DNA of 64,000 nucleotides from Prunella strophiata (taxonomy: Eukaryota; Chordata; Aves; Passeriformes; Prunellidae): positions 3,841,400 through 3,905,399 of the forward strand of contig JAZBQD010000026.1 in the NCBI GenBank assembly GCA_036583965.1, given 5' to 3'. A model generated the notes under the pieces. That model was not told where the DNA came from. It made no database searches and was given only the letters and a program-made list of their open reading frames with translations. Shown piece after piece: positions 35,701 through 47,700 of this stretch (positions are counted from its first letter, which is position 1; each line of letters starts with the position of its first letter). Position numbers and translations under genes: made by a program.

Positions 35701-38700
35701 CAGTGGCTTGCTGCATCTCTCACAGAGCCTTTAAGGAGCTGAGCAAGCAGAATGAGGCTGCCCTGGAGGTCACCTCACCTTCTCTCCATTCTCTATCAGC
35801 ATCCTGTCCCAGGCATTGACCTGTGTAGCTTGATGGAGGAAGTGCTTCTCTTGGTCTTCCAGTTCCAGGCTCCACTTGTTGATCAAACTCTCCAGCTGGG
35901 CATAAGTCATCACTGGGGGGGCACTGAGAGGGAGGGAGGGGCAGCACAGGACACGAGGTCAGGCAAGAGAAACACCACAACACTCCCTGATTTCCCCCTC
36001 CTCCTCCTCCACAGCCCAGGCTGAGCCCTGCAGCTGCTCCTGGCCAGGCAGGAGATGGGCAGTGCAACCCAAACACCCACCTGGGTGTGCTGGTTGTGGT
36101 TATGGCAGCTGTGGAGGTCACAGCTCCAATGGCACCAGTGGTAGTCAGTGGCTTCAGATTCAAAGGAAAGCCAGCAGCAGAAGTAGTCCCTGCAGGAGGA
36201 GATTCAAGTCAAGCAGCAGCAGGGGACACAGCTGGTACCTCACAAGCAGAGAGCAGCTGCAGGGGGCACTGCCCATGGCTGTAGGAGCTGCAGCAGATCC
36301 CTCTGAAGGGAACAACAGCCAATGCTGTGTTTGGCAAGGAGGGAATGAAAACATCCCCAGCCCACAGCCTTGTCAATGTCCCCATGTTTCACTGTCAGAA
36401 CCAATCACTGCCAGCACACCCAGCTCCTCCCCTGCACCTCTGCAGTGGATGACAGAACTTGTGTGTTTCCACAAAGAGATGGAAAAGAATCCAAGAAACA
36501 CAGACCATGTTGTTTGCAGTTCCTTGAGGGCTTTACAAATGAGAACTGCTGTGCTGAACTCTAACATGGCCCTTGCCACCTCTGCAGAGCACTGAAGTCA
36601 GCCTCCCTTCACTGCAGTGACTTTCAGCATCCTGTTCCTACCAGTGGCAGTGCTCGTTGTGGCAGCTGTTGTTGCAGGAAGCTTCAATCCAAAGCCAAGT
36701 GTGCCCAGGCTGGCTGTCCCAGTGGAACCAGTGGAAGTGGCACCCACTGTGAAGAGAAGACACCATGAAGAGGTTGCATAAGCCATGGAGTGCAGGGCTT
36801 TCCCCTTGGGAAAGCTGGGCCCAGCCTGCTGCCCCTCCCCTGCAGCAGCAGCAGCCAGGCTGCTCCTGGATTGCCCCAGGGACAAACCTGCCTGCAGAGA
36901 CTCACGTGAGAGGCCCGTGCTGCTGGAGGAGGCTGGGGCTGAAGAAGTTGCCACAGATGCAAACAAGGAGGGCCCTGTGGAGCCCAGCACTGAGGTGGTG
37001 CTGGTGGTGGAGGCCGTGGTGGCAGCTGTGGATGTGACTGCAGGGACAAAGAGCTCCAGGTGTACCAGCAGAGCACACTGAGCTCCCACCCCTGCACAAC
37101 AACCCTGCTGGGAAGGTGGCACCAACTGCCCAGCCACACCTGCTTCTTGGGCATGTCAGCATTTGAACCTCCTCTTCCTCTAATTCTCCCTCCACTCCCA
37201 GTCTTTCACAATGTGCCCTTGAAGATTGTGCCTCCCTTCCCCTGTGCTCCCCAAATAAGCACAGACCAGAACCTGGCACGTGGGACACAATCAGAACCAC
37301 AGGAGATGCTGTCCAGTGGCTCCAGGAGCTGTCACAGATCATCTCTGCCAGGGCAAACCCACAGGAACAAATGCCTCTGGCCCCTTTCCCACAGCCCAGT
37401 GTAAGATATTTGTCTACTTCCAGCAGACAGCTATTGCCAGGAGGAGAGCAGATTTCCCAAAGCCTTGAGGAATTGTTTTCTAGAGCAGCTTCCTACCTCC
37501 CAGCTTGGCCCCAAAGGACAGGGTGGGTGCCTGGCTGGTGCTCGTGGTCAGCGTTGCCGTGGTTGTGCTGGTGGCTGCTGTTGAAGGCAGGGCCCCAAAG
37601 GTTAGACCTGGAAGCAGGAGCAAAAGGAAAAGATGGACTTCCTTGCTCCAGGCTAAAGAGCAATTGCCCCCCAGCACTGCAGCCCCTGGACAGGCCTGTC
37701 AGAAACACCTCTGGCTCCAGCCCCTCGCTCCACTCTGCCCCAGCAGAAGCCAGAGGCTGCAGAGCCTCGCCTGCACTGCAGCCTCAGGTATCCCCATGCC
37801 AAAGGCCCCCAGGCTCCTGCTGCTCCTGAGGCTGTGACACAGCACATGTGACACTTGAGATGGCCACGATACACAGAGCATGCCCATGCAATTTCACAGG
37901 GTTTCACCCCATACAAAATAACACCACACCACTTGAGGAGGCCACAAGCCCCTGCCCTTCTTGATCTTTAGCCCAACCTTTTATCCCCTCATGTTCATGC
38001 ATTGCCCTGTGTGCCCTCTGCTCCCTTTGGTGGCTGCTCAGCACACCTGGGCAGCCCATGGCTCATTGCTGGCAGTGCTGCTCACCTGCTGCTCACAGCT
38101 GCACCCACTGGGGCTGAGGCTGGGCCAGCCCCTGCCAATGGCCCCAGGCTGAGCGCCTGTGCCACAGTGTGCCACAGCCCAGCCCCCGGGCTGCTCACCC
38201 ACCTGAGGGCTGCCCCCCGAGGCTGAAGGGCGCTGCTGCGGGGCTGGCAGCTGCCAGGGTGGCCGTGCTGGTGGTGGCAGCAGCCGCGGGGGCCGTGCCC
38301 AAGCTCAGCCCTGCGGCCGTGGCCGGCGCGGCCGCGCTGCCGATGCTGAAGCCGGCGGTTCCCGCCGCGGCCGCGCTGCCGCTGGAGAAGGTGAAGCCTC
38401 CTGTGCTGCCAGCCGGGGCCGTGCTGCTGCTGCTGCTGCCAGCAGAGCCAAAGGCAAAGCCAGCCGGGGCTGCTGCCTGACTCGAGGGCGTGCTGGTGGC
38501 AGCCGGGGCTCCAAAGGAAAAGCCCCCCGTGATTGCAGGGGCTGCAGTGGCAGTGCTGGCTCCAAAGGTCACTTTGGGAGTGTTTGCCCTGGGGAAGAAA
38601 AGAAAAGAAAGGAAGCCATGCTGCTTGAGACACACATCCACTCAAGGACACAGCTGGCTTTGTCCCTGACCATTTGCTGACAGCAGAAACCTCCTTTCAA

Positions 38701-39691
38701 AGAGACGCCCACCTGGCCAGGCTCGTGTCCCAGTTCTGACACCAGACTCCATCCAGCTGCTGTCAGCTGCCATCCCCCCTTAGGGCTCTTCCTACTGACC
38801 CTCCCTTCATCACCTCCACCCACCCAGGTACCACAGGGCATTCTAAGGCAGCACACGTGAAGCTGCTCCTTCTCTATGCTCACCATTTCCACTCCCTCCA
38901 CACAAGGCTGGTTTTTTCTGCTCGTCCCCATTTGAGCTCCCTTCCCACAGCTCCCATCTGGCAAGCTTTGACAGCAGCAGTTCTGCAGAACCACTCCAGA
39001 ACGCGCAGCCTTTCCTGAAGGGCAAATCCCTCCCAAACTGCCAATGGGAAAACATTCCGAGCACTCTGGATTAGGGTCAGAAAGAACGAGACGAGACGTT
39101 TTATATCCGGCAGCAGAGCTTTAGCATTTCTGTGTGCACGCCTTTCCCCCCGGTTCCAGACGGAGCCGCGGCAATCTCCTGCCCGGCCCGTGTGCGGCTC
39201 CCCACGAGAGCTCGGCCGGGACGGTGCCGGGCTCGCCGAGCGCTGCAGGGCGCTGGGAAGCGCCGGGCACAAGGGCCAAGGCTCGCTCCGTGCCGCTTCC
39301 CCCGCACAGCCCCCGCAGGACCCCGCTCCGTCCGTCCGTCCGTCCCCCCGTCTGTCCGTCCCTCTGTCCGTGCCCGGCTCTCACCCCAGCGGGAAGGCGG
39401 CGGCTGCCGGGGCCGCGGGGGGCCGCGCCGGCCGAGCCGAAGCTGAAGCCCGAGGGCTGCGCGGCCGTGCCCGTCCTGCTGAAGGAGAAGAGCCCGGCGG
39501 GCTGGCCGCCGCCGCCCGCCGCCGGCGCCGCGCTGCCGAAGCTGAAGCCGCTGGAGGCGGGCGCGGCGGGGCGCGGAGAAGGAGAAGCCGCTGGTGGCCG
39601 CGGTGGTGGCGGCGGCGGTGGCGGCGGCGCGGGGCGCGCCCAGGCCGAAGGCGCCGCCGGGCGCGGCCGCCCCGAAGCTGAACTGGCTCAT
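32739..39691 (-). pseudogene. NUP62: NUP62 copy B, frameshifted in exon 1 (12 exons otherwise preserved)
   Basis: Minus-strand exons in gene order: 39691-39385, 38588-38203, 37607-37497, 37037-36906, 36746-36642, 36189-36081, 35923-35779, 35384-35335, 35212-35078, 34702-34591, 34057-33991, 32830-32739. All splice sites are intact and exons 2-12 have exactly the same lengths as in copy A. Exon 1 is 307 bases against 308: a G run of four at 39568-39571 (three C in copy A), a run of six at 39417-39422 (five in copy A), and one GGC triplet fewer. The net shift makes exon 2 read five residues and then TGA. Exons 2-12 remain fully conserved: exon 6 has one Ala-to-Thr change, and exon 10 has Ile, Asp and Gly where copy A has Thr, Glu and Arg, the Ile and Gly being the residues conserved in human. 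So it is a very young pseudogene, a gene with two homopolymer sequencing errors, or one using another start. It occupies the ancestral position next to DNAAF6. Confidence 0.75.
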
Positions 39692-39735
39692 GGCGCGGCG
39701 GCGGCGGCGGCGCGGGCCCAGCTCCGCGCGCTCAT
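39688..39735 (-). other. Upstream open reading frame in the leader of NUP62 copy B
   Basis: An ATG at 39735-39733 opens a 15-residue frame (begins MSARSWAR, then alanines from the five GCC units) whose TGA overlaps the main ATG as ATGA. Such overlap permits re-initiation or represses the main frame. Copy A lacks this segment because the GCC tract takes its place. Confidence 0.5.
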
Positions 39736-39814
39736 GGCGCGGCTCCGCCGCCGCGCGCCGCGATGGCGTCACCGCGCCCCGCCCGCGCCCGCCCCGCGCC
39801 CGCCCGCCCTGCGC

Positions 39815-39905
39815 ACGCCATTGGGCGGAGCTGCCGCCACTCGCGGGCTGCGGGCTCCGATTGGCTGCTTGCGGTGAGAGGGGCGGGGCGTTGCTGGCGT
39901 TGGTG
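39815..39905 (-). promoter_or_regulatory. NUP62 copy B core promoter (two CCAAT boxes and GC box)
   Basis: Inverted CCAAT boxes (ATTGG) at 39820-39824 and 39860-39864 and a GGGGCGGGGCG box near 39889, the mirror image of the copy A promoter. CpG-rich and TATA-less. Confidence 0.65.
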
Positions 39906-39945
39906 TGGGGACGGCGGACGCGGCTGCGGGAGCGGAGTGAGAGAC

Positions 39946-40344
39946 GGGGACAGGGAAGGGACAGGGACAGGGACAGGGACAGGGGATAGGGGATAGGGAC
40001 AGGGACAGGGACAGGGGACAAGGGATAGGGACAGGGGATAGGGGATAGGGGATAGGGGATAGGGGATAGGGGATAGGGGATAGGGACAGGGACAGGACAG
40101 GGGACAGGGGATAGGGGATAGGGACAGGGACAGGGGATAGGGGACAGGGACAGGGGATAGGGGATAGGGACAGGGGATAGGGGATAGGGGATAGGGACAG
40201 GGACAGGGGATAGGGGATAGGGGATAGGGACAGGGACAGGGGATAGGGGACAGGGGATAGGGGATAGGGGATAGGGGATAGGGACAGGGGATAGGGGAAG
40301 GGGATAGGGGATAGGGTCCAACACACCAACTCTTTCTCTCAGAT

Positions 40345-40384
<40 letters not shown>

Positions 40385-40504
40385 GATAGGGGATAGGGGA
40401 TAGGGGATAGGGACAGGGGATAGGGACAGGGGATCGGGGATAGGGGATAGGGGATAGGGGATAGGGGATAGGGGATAGGGGATAGGGGATAGGGGATAGG
40501 GGAT

Positions 40505-40538
<34 letters not shown>

Positions 40539-40975
40539 GATAGGGGATAGGGACAGGGACAGGGACAGGGGATAGGGGATAGGGGATAGGGACAGGGGAT
40601 AGGGGATAGGGGATAGGGACAGGGGATAGGGGATAGGGACAGGGACAGGGGATAGGGGATAGGGGATAGGGGATAGGGGATAGGGACAGGGACAAGGACA
40701 GGGACAGGGACAGGGGATCGGGGATAGGGGATAGGGACAGGACAGGGGACAGGGGATAGGGGATAGGGACAGGGGATAGGGGATAGGGACAGGGGATAGG
40801 GGATGGGACAGGGGATCGGGGATAGGGGATAGGGACAGGACAGGGGACAGGGGATAGGGGATAGGGGATAGGGGACAGGGATAGGACAGGACAGGGGAAC
40901 GAGTAATAGGGGATAGGGACGGGGAGGGGACGGGACAGCAGGACAGGGATAACAGGGACAGGGATAAGGGACTAG
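39946..40975. repeat. GGGACA / GGGGATA mixed tandem array outside NUP62 copy B
   Basis: About 1 kb of 6-mer GGGACA and 7-mer GGGGATA units, the inverted counterpart of 13394-14036. It is interrupted at about 40317-40343 by a unique 'tccaacacaccaactctttc'-containing insert and degenerates after about 40870. G-tract density makes it G-quadruplex-prone on the plus strand. Confidence 0.95.
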
Positions 40976-41369
40976 AGGATGGCATGGGGACAAGGGAAGA
41001 CAGGGGACCAGGGACAGGACAGGGAAGGACAGGGGAGGGATAGGGACGGGGTACGGCCGGGACACGAGGGCGGTGTTTTGCGGGCCAGGGGACCGCGGCC
41101 CTGGGCGCGGCTTTGGACAGCGGGGACGCGGTGACGAGTATTTGTCACTGGGGGTCCCTTCGCCCCCAGCTGCATCTGGAGCTGGGCCGGTGGGCAGAGG
41201 AGTTACAAAGGGTTCTGCTAGGTGACCTGTGTGACACGGGGCCTGCCAGGGCCACTCGTAAGGCCCGAGCGGTGCTGGCACCAAAAGGCCCTGAGCGGAA
41301 GGACGCAGTGTGGGCACAGAGGGAAGATTCCCTCTGGGTGTTATCCCCTCAGGGGACGGTCGGGTTGGG

Positions 41370-41582
41370 TGTCTGGGATGGCTCTTCCCCCCCCAGAGGG
41401 TGGTGGGGCCCTGGAACAGGAACCCAGGGCACTGGTCACAGCCCGAGGCTGGTGGAGTGTAAAGAGCATTTGAACAGCACTCCCAGGCACATGGACACTC
41501 CCTGTCTTGCACAGGGCCAGGAGCTGGTCTCACTGATCCTGATGGGTCCTGTCCAACTCAGCATATTCTTTGATTTTATGTT
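41370..41582 (+). mobile_element. CR1 LINE 3' end just upstream of DNAAF6
   Basis: It contains the CR1 tail words 'ccctggaacaggaaccca', 'gagcatttgaacagcactcccagg', 'gggccaggagctggtctcac', 'gatcctgatgggtcctgtcc' and ends in 'cagcatattctttgatttta', a degenerate (ATTCTATG)n-type tail. 5'-truncated copy, no coding. Confidence 0.8.
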
Positions 41583-41739
41583 CCATTCTAAATGTTTTGT
41601 CGTCACACATACAGGAACTTGGCTAAACTTTCCCTTCCAAAACACACAGCAGGAAAATTGTGCTTCACAGGCTGTTCCAAGCACAGTTGGTCCCTGCTTC
41701 ATCTGTCACTTGTTTTTCCTGCACAGGTGAGCACTGGGT

Positions 41740-44680
41740 ATGGATATGGACAGTGTGTTCTCAGGCTCCTCCCTGCAGAGCCTTGCCAAACTGCTGCGTG
41801 ATGCTCCAGGAGAGGAGGAGGAGGATGATGATGATGATGTGGTGAGCCTTTCATGGGAGTTGCTGCTTCTTTTACATATTGTACCATAGCCTTATCTTGT
41901 TAATCAAGGAGAAGCAAATATCTTTTTCTCCAGAGTGAGTAAAAGCAGAATGAAAACCTTAGAAGGTTTTGGTCTGACTGAAACAGCTCGAGGATAATTT
42001 CAGAGTAACAAGCTCTTGAGAATGAGCAAGATGCCCCAGGAAAACAAGGAGACAACATATGAGGGAGGTTTAGTTTTTCAGCCTGAAGGAAATGAGAACA
42101 TGGACTTGAAAAAGCTTTAGATACTTCAGACTTCCCCCTACTTTTCCCTGAACTCTGCTGGAGATGAAGGCAATTGCAGCCAGATATGAGGGGGAAAATT
42201 TGCTGCTCTACTTCTAAGTTAGGACCAAAATATCCAGAGGCAACTGAGTGTATTAATTGCATATGTCAGGCATTGAAAAGCTGTAGAGATAATTGATCAC
42301 TGAAGTACAATAGGTATTCTGGTGGTTGTAAAATAGGTGAACAATCATTCCAAGGTGCATAATCTGAATGAATGAGAGAAATATCTGATTGAATTCTTCT
42401 ATATCAGTTCCTCTCAGGAGCAGATGAAAATCACAGTGTTTGGAGAACATGCATTATTCTTGCAACATGCAACACCTGCTTTTATCTAGGCCTGCCTGTG
42501 TGCTGGGATGAAATATTCCCAGGAGCCCCAAAGGTGCCAGCAATGTAAAAGGTCTCTGTGAAGGCTCAAAACTTTGCCAAATCTCTCAGGATTTTGAAGA
42601 GATCATATTATGACATGGATAACAAAAAACAAACCAAAACCAAACCAAAACAAAACAAAAAAACAAACAAACAAAAACAATAACAACCAAAAACCAAACA
42701 AAAACAAACCCCAAAAAACCAACCAACAACCAGAAAACAAAAATGGCAAATGCCTGAGTGTTCCTCCAAATCACTCCTCAACAAAGAGCTGACCAGCCCC
42801 AGTAGTGGCAATTGAAGTAATTTTTGGGATAAAAGGGGTGCATATCCCTTGAAGTTGTCTTTCAGGGGGTTACAGATGTAGTCCTTCACACCCCAAATAT
42901 CCTCCAGCTGTTTAATGCCTGCCTTTTAAACCCTGCATTATTGCTGTACATCTCTGCAGTAAACATCCTGATTTTAAAAAGAATTTGTTTACATCTTATT
43001 AATAAAATGAATGACACTTCAGAGACAGAAATGGAAAGTTGCCACAAGAGATGTCAATTAAGTCTGAGTCAATCTGGGTAAATTGAAATCTTTATTTTGA
43101 TTTAATTTAATGCTCTGTGCATATGAGGCACTTTTATTGAACCAAGGAATCTTCATATGTAGAGAAATGCCTCACATTGGCCTATTAGCACTAAATTGAT
43201 TCATAATTAGAGGAAAATGTTATTGCCTTATGATCTCTACTGCAAAAAGGAATCCAAATGCTGTGATGGGGCTTTCATGTAGCACCCTTGGTTTCCTGTA
43301 ATATTTTCATGGCAGGCAAAGCATGGAAATTCTGCCAAAATGCCATGGAAACCAAAATTCACAAAGCACATCTGTCTGTATGACTGGGCTTCTGTAAGTC
43401 CTGCTTAAACCCAGTGTGTCAAGGTCACTTTCTGCTGTGTGAGAGTGAAGAAAAGAGAATTTTCAGTGCTTCAGCCATGAAAGTATGGGATAATGTTTTT
43501 TCAGTTCTGTCGGGGATTTGTTTGACCTTACATGATGTGTTGTATTTGCTGACATCATGGCTGTAACCAAGCTTGGCTCTATAAAATTGGTTTAAGATCC
43601 TCTTGCCTTTCTTTGCAGCCACGCTGTTCTGTTGGTGCCCTGACTCCTGGGAGTGTTGGACCAGTCAAGAAAGAGACCACCAGTAAGGAGGAGTATTTGT
43701 GTGTTTTGGCATCCAGTCTCATGTCAGCAGACTGTAACAGCTGTAGTAAGATACCACTGCAGTAAAAGAGGGGTCACTGATGTTTGAGATGAGCATAGCA
43801 GGACATTTCTTACAATTACACTGTAAAATTGTTCCTTTCCTGAAAGCTTAACTCTAAAACATGCAAAGAGGAGTGGAAAGGGTAATGCCAGAGCAGGCTC
43901 CAGTGGAGATGAGAACAGTTCAGAGCACAGCCTGGTCAGGGGCTGCAGGGATCATAACTGAGCAGCAAAAGCTCCATATAAATACTCAGGAAAGACAGGA
44001 AGGCAGTTTTGGTAAAGACTTGGCAAAGTTAATGTTAATTTTTTTTTGGAGCTGAGGCTGTCACATTATTGAGCAGTTTTGTTTAAAGCCCTAAGAGAGG
44101 CCAGCAAGGGCCAGGGTGAGTTTTGCAGGAAAGGAACTGGGGCAAATATAATAGATTATTTTTGCTTTTATTGCTATCCAACAATAACCAGAGATTCTAC
44201 TCTAAAATCTTCAAGTTTCACATTTACCAGCTTATTAAAATAATATTTTTCCATGCAGGACAGATGTAAACCATACTATTCTGCCCAAAAACTTTCATGA
44301 GTCTTAAGCACCTTGTCTGAGCTGTGCCAAATAATTAATGGGAAGAACTGGATTTCTATGTGAGGAGGTGATCCTCTTGTGAATGACTCTGCTCACTGAA
44401 AATCTCATGTCAGGGGGCTTGTGGAAGATTAGTATTTCATCCCTCTACACTTTACTGATTTTGAAGTGCTAGATATTATATGCCAGAAAGGAGGATTTCA
44501 GGAAATAAAGGTTGGGTAAAGGAGATTTAAGTGAAAGGAAAACATTCTCCCTCTGCAAATCCTCATTCATAAGAGAGTAAGGTGAAGAAGACTGTAATCA
44601 TTACCTAGAATGCTTTTAATGCAAAGATTTTTCTAAAACCTAGAAATACTTTTCTAGGCTTTAGAAATGGCCTTTCCTTT

Positions 44681-44718
<38 letters not shown>

Positions 44719-47700
44719 CATCCTTGAAAAATATTCTAAGTTTTCAGCAAGCCTTGAGGAACAGAGACATTTCAAAATGTGTCAGTGTGATTTTTCTCCT
44801 CACTTACAGGTACTTTTCAAGTGAAATCTGAAAACAAGAAAACCATTTGGAATACAGAGGAGGTCCCAGAAGGATCTGAATTTGATGATACATGGGACCC
44901 TAGAGAAAAGCCAGAGTAAGAAAGCTGAGGCTGCCTGTGTGGGCTTTATATAGCATTAATGGAAATGAGAGTTAAACAGCATCTACAGCCAGCTGAAAAG
45001 ATTGTGTCATGAAAGAAAAAAGGAAAGATATCAGTGTTGCATCTAAAGCAACATGTGAGGAATGGTTTTAACCCCTCTCTTGAAATCTTCTGATCTCAGA
45101 ACAGAAACTTAGTGTTGTTTTTTCCAATGTAAGTTTAAGTGCAGTGTCAGTTACTTGTATAAAGTGGGATTAGTAGGGGAAGTAGGTCAGAAAAACGATT
45201 TATTAACTTTAAAATATGCCATTTGTGTGAAATACCTGCTTTTTTCCTGCTGCAACTGAGATGCATCCATTTTTCCATACTCATAAATTCATAAAGTACT
45301 CCAATGTATATTTGCATTTCAAAGATTTAAGCTCTTTAGAGACAAATAGCACTGCAGAAGAAAAGCTGTGTGCAGGCAATTTTGAGCTCTTAAATCTTGT
45401 CATTCAATCTTAGTCTGTCAAAGCACAACTTAAAACCAGAGCCTTTTCCCTTGCTCATAGAAAAACAGTAGCAAAAATATTCTTGAAATCAGGCATGTGA
45501 TTTGGAGTTTGTAGAGGTCAGAAAGCCCTGAGGGTCAGTCCATAAAGCAGCTTTTGCATTTCCAATCAAGTGTTAAATGCTGGAGCATATGGGCTGCAGC
45601 CCATGAAGCTGCACATTGTACACCAGAATCTTCACTTTTTCCTGCATGTAAGACAGGACATGAGGAGTCCAATTTCCCAGTTAAACACAGGACCTGAGAC
45701 CCACCTGAGCAGGGACTCAGCCTTTCTGAAAATGATCTGGAATTCACCCTCACACACAGTTGTCCCTGAAATGGTCATGTATCAGGTACAGAACACGCTG
45801 TCTTTGTATTGTGGGCACAAAGAAGCTTTTCTCATGCTGTTCTTTGACCCTTCCCCTCTGCAGTGCTTCTTCAGCCTCAAGCACTTGTGACCTGTGTTGC
45901 ACAGATGAAGAGAGAGTATAAGTCTTTGTAATAGTTCATCAAATGAAGCAAAGAAAATGTGCTAAAAGGAAAACAGATGGCTACAGAGGTGCATCCAGAA
46001 TTATTAGACACATTTGTCATTGACTTAGGAATTATTACACATGCAGATGCACACTGGAGATGTGAAAGACTTTCTAACAGATTAGACAAGTGATCCACCC
46101 CAGTAATTTTGCTGAACTTAGTAGGAGTAGCATATGTTATAAATACAAATTCAGTTTTCCTTTCCTCATTCATTAATTACCAAGAGCAAGGGAATACGTG
46201 ATTCTACATTTTGTAGATGTGAAGGAGAAGAAAATAAATGTTAGCTGAATGCAAAACTACAGTCTGGCTTAAGAGTGTCATGCTCAGGCTGCAAGAATAT
46301 GCTAAAGGACAGAGCAGAACACATGTAATTGTAGCATCCCCCTTTTCAAATCCATTCCCAAGAGTTTGTGGTGTTTGACTTGTTGATAAGCATGGTATCC
46401 ACTTAGGAAGCATTTCCTGATCCTGCCAAGGCTGGTTAGGGCAGCAGAGGCAGCATGGGGAGTGCTTTGGGAGGTGGAGTGAGTGATTTTCACCTGTCTT
46501 CCAGCTGTCCCAGTCATGGCTCTGAACAGGAACCCAGTGCACAGTGGATTGGAGCCTTGAAAGGAGACTGCAAAGGAGGAGAGACAGTGTGAGGAGGATT
46601 TGCAGTCCTCTGAGAATCAGTTTCCTTCACTCTCCTCTGTTCCAGTATCATTAGGCAATGGCTTCTCTTTGGCAGGTATGAGATTTCATTCAAGCAGCAT
46701 GTGGGAACAGAAGATGTCTTCTTTGGGATGACTGGGAAAGACCCTTCCACTGCCTGCTGTGAAGATATAGTGGTGAGCTGAGCCTGGAGCTCTGATCCCT
46801 TCCTTGTGCTCTTTCTCTGCCCTTTTCCACCTTGCCATCTTTCTGAGGGACAGAATGTAAACACCAGGCTCCACTGCTGCCTTTGACCTCCTGTAGCATT
46901 TTCTCGTGGTTCTCCAAGCATTTTTAGATGACATTTACACTTGCTAACCTGAGGAACTTGTGTATCACCTCAAGGACCAAGTGTGCTCAAGGGAATCTGT
47001 GCAAATGCATATGCCCCATATAAACTTAATGGGAATGAAATGTAGCTCTAAGATGAAGTTTCATCTTGGACACAGTTTTGGAGAGGAGAGGAGCTGGGAA
47101 GGAGATTTCTTTCATCTTCCTGCATTTTTTACAAGGTGTGTGGGCTAGCAGAATGCTACAATGCTGACAGCCTTTAAAGTTCCAGCTATCAGATCCTGCC
47201 TCATCATTATATAATCAAAGACCTCCCTGGTTTCTGAGCTCCAGGACAGGTAGAACTGCTGTGTTATCTTTCTAGCAGAAGCAAACTGTCCCTGCAATAC
47301 ACAAAGCCTGAGGCTTTTGCTGGGTGTTGAACACCTGTCAAGCACATTAGCAGCTCAGGAACTGGAAGAGAATAGGATATCAATACACATCACCAAGCTA
47401 TTGAAAGCAGTCATTATCACTGTCGTATTTTCTCTGATACAAATTACCTACTCAAAACGTTGCTCTTTGATACTAGCATTGAAATATTCATGAAAATGAG
47501 CTCTTTTATGGCTTTTAGGGCAACATATGTAATCACAGCTTTACCTCTGCCCATCATTTCAGATTAAAATCAAGCTGCCAGAGACAAAGTACTCAGACAT
47601 CACATTAGACATCCAGGACAAGGTTCTTGACCTTCGAACTCCCAAAAAGTAAGTGTAGAAAAATTGATAGAAAGAAAGTTAATATCCTGTTTGAAATTGG

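Larger units (their letters stand above)
32610..40975 (-). repeat. Arm B of the large inverted duplication (NUP62 copy B)
   Basis: Reverse complement of arm A at 13394-21925, including the tandem array at its outer end. Arm-specific features: a longer intron 11 (32831-33990, 1160 bases against 313), a shorter intron 9, a more diverged exon 10 and intron 10, only five GCC units before the ATG, an extra 5' leader segment with a small upstream frame, and an array of about 1 kb at the outer end. Confidence 0.93.

Noticed and set aside
41113..41730. 205-codon open frame upstream of DNAAF6
   Set aside because: Its second half runs through a CR1 LINE 3' end and it has no recognisable domain. A non-coding 5' exon of DNAAF6 may lie here but cannot be delimited.
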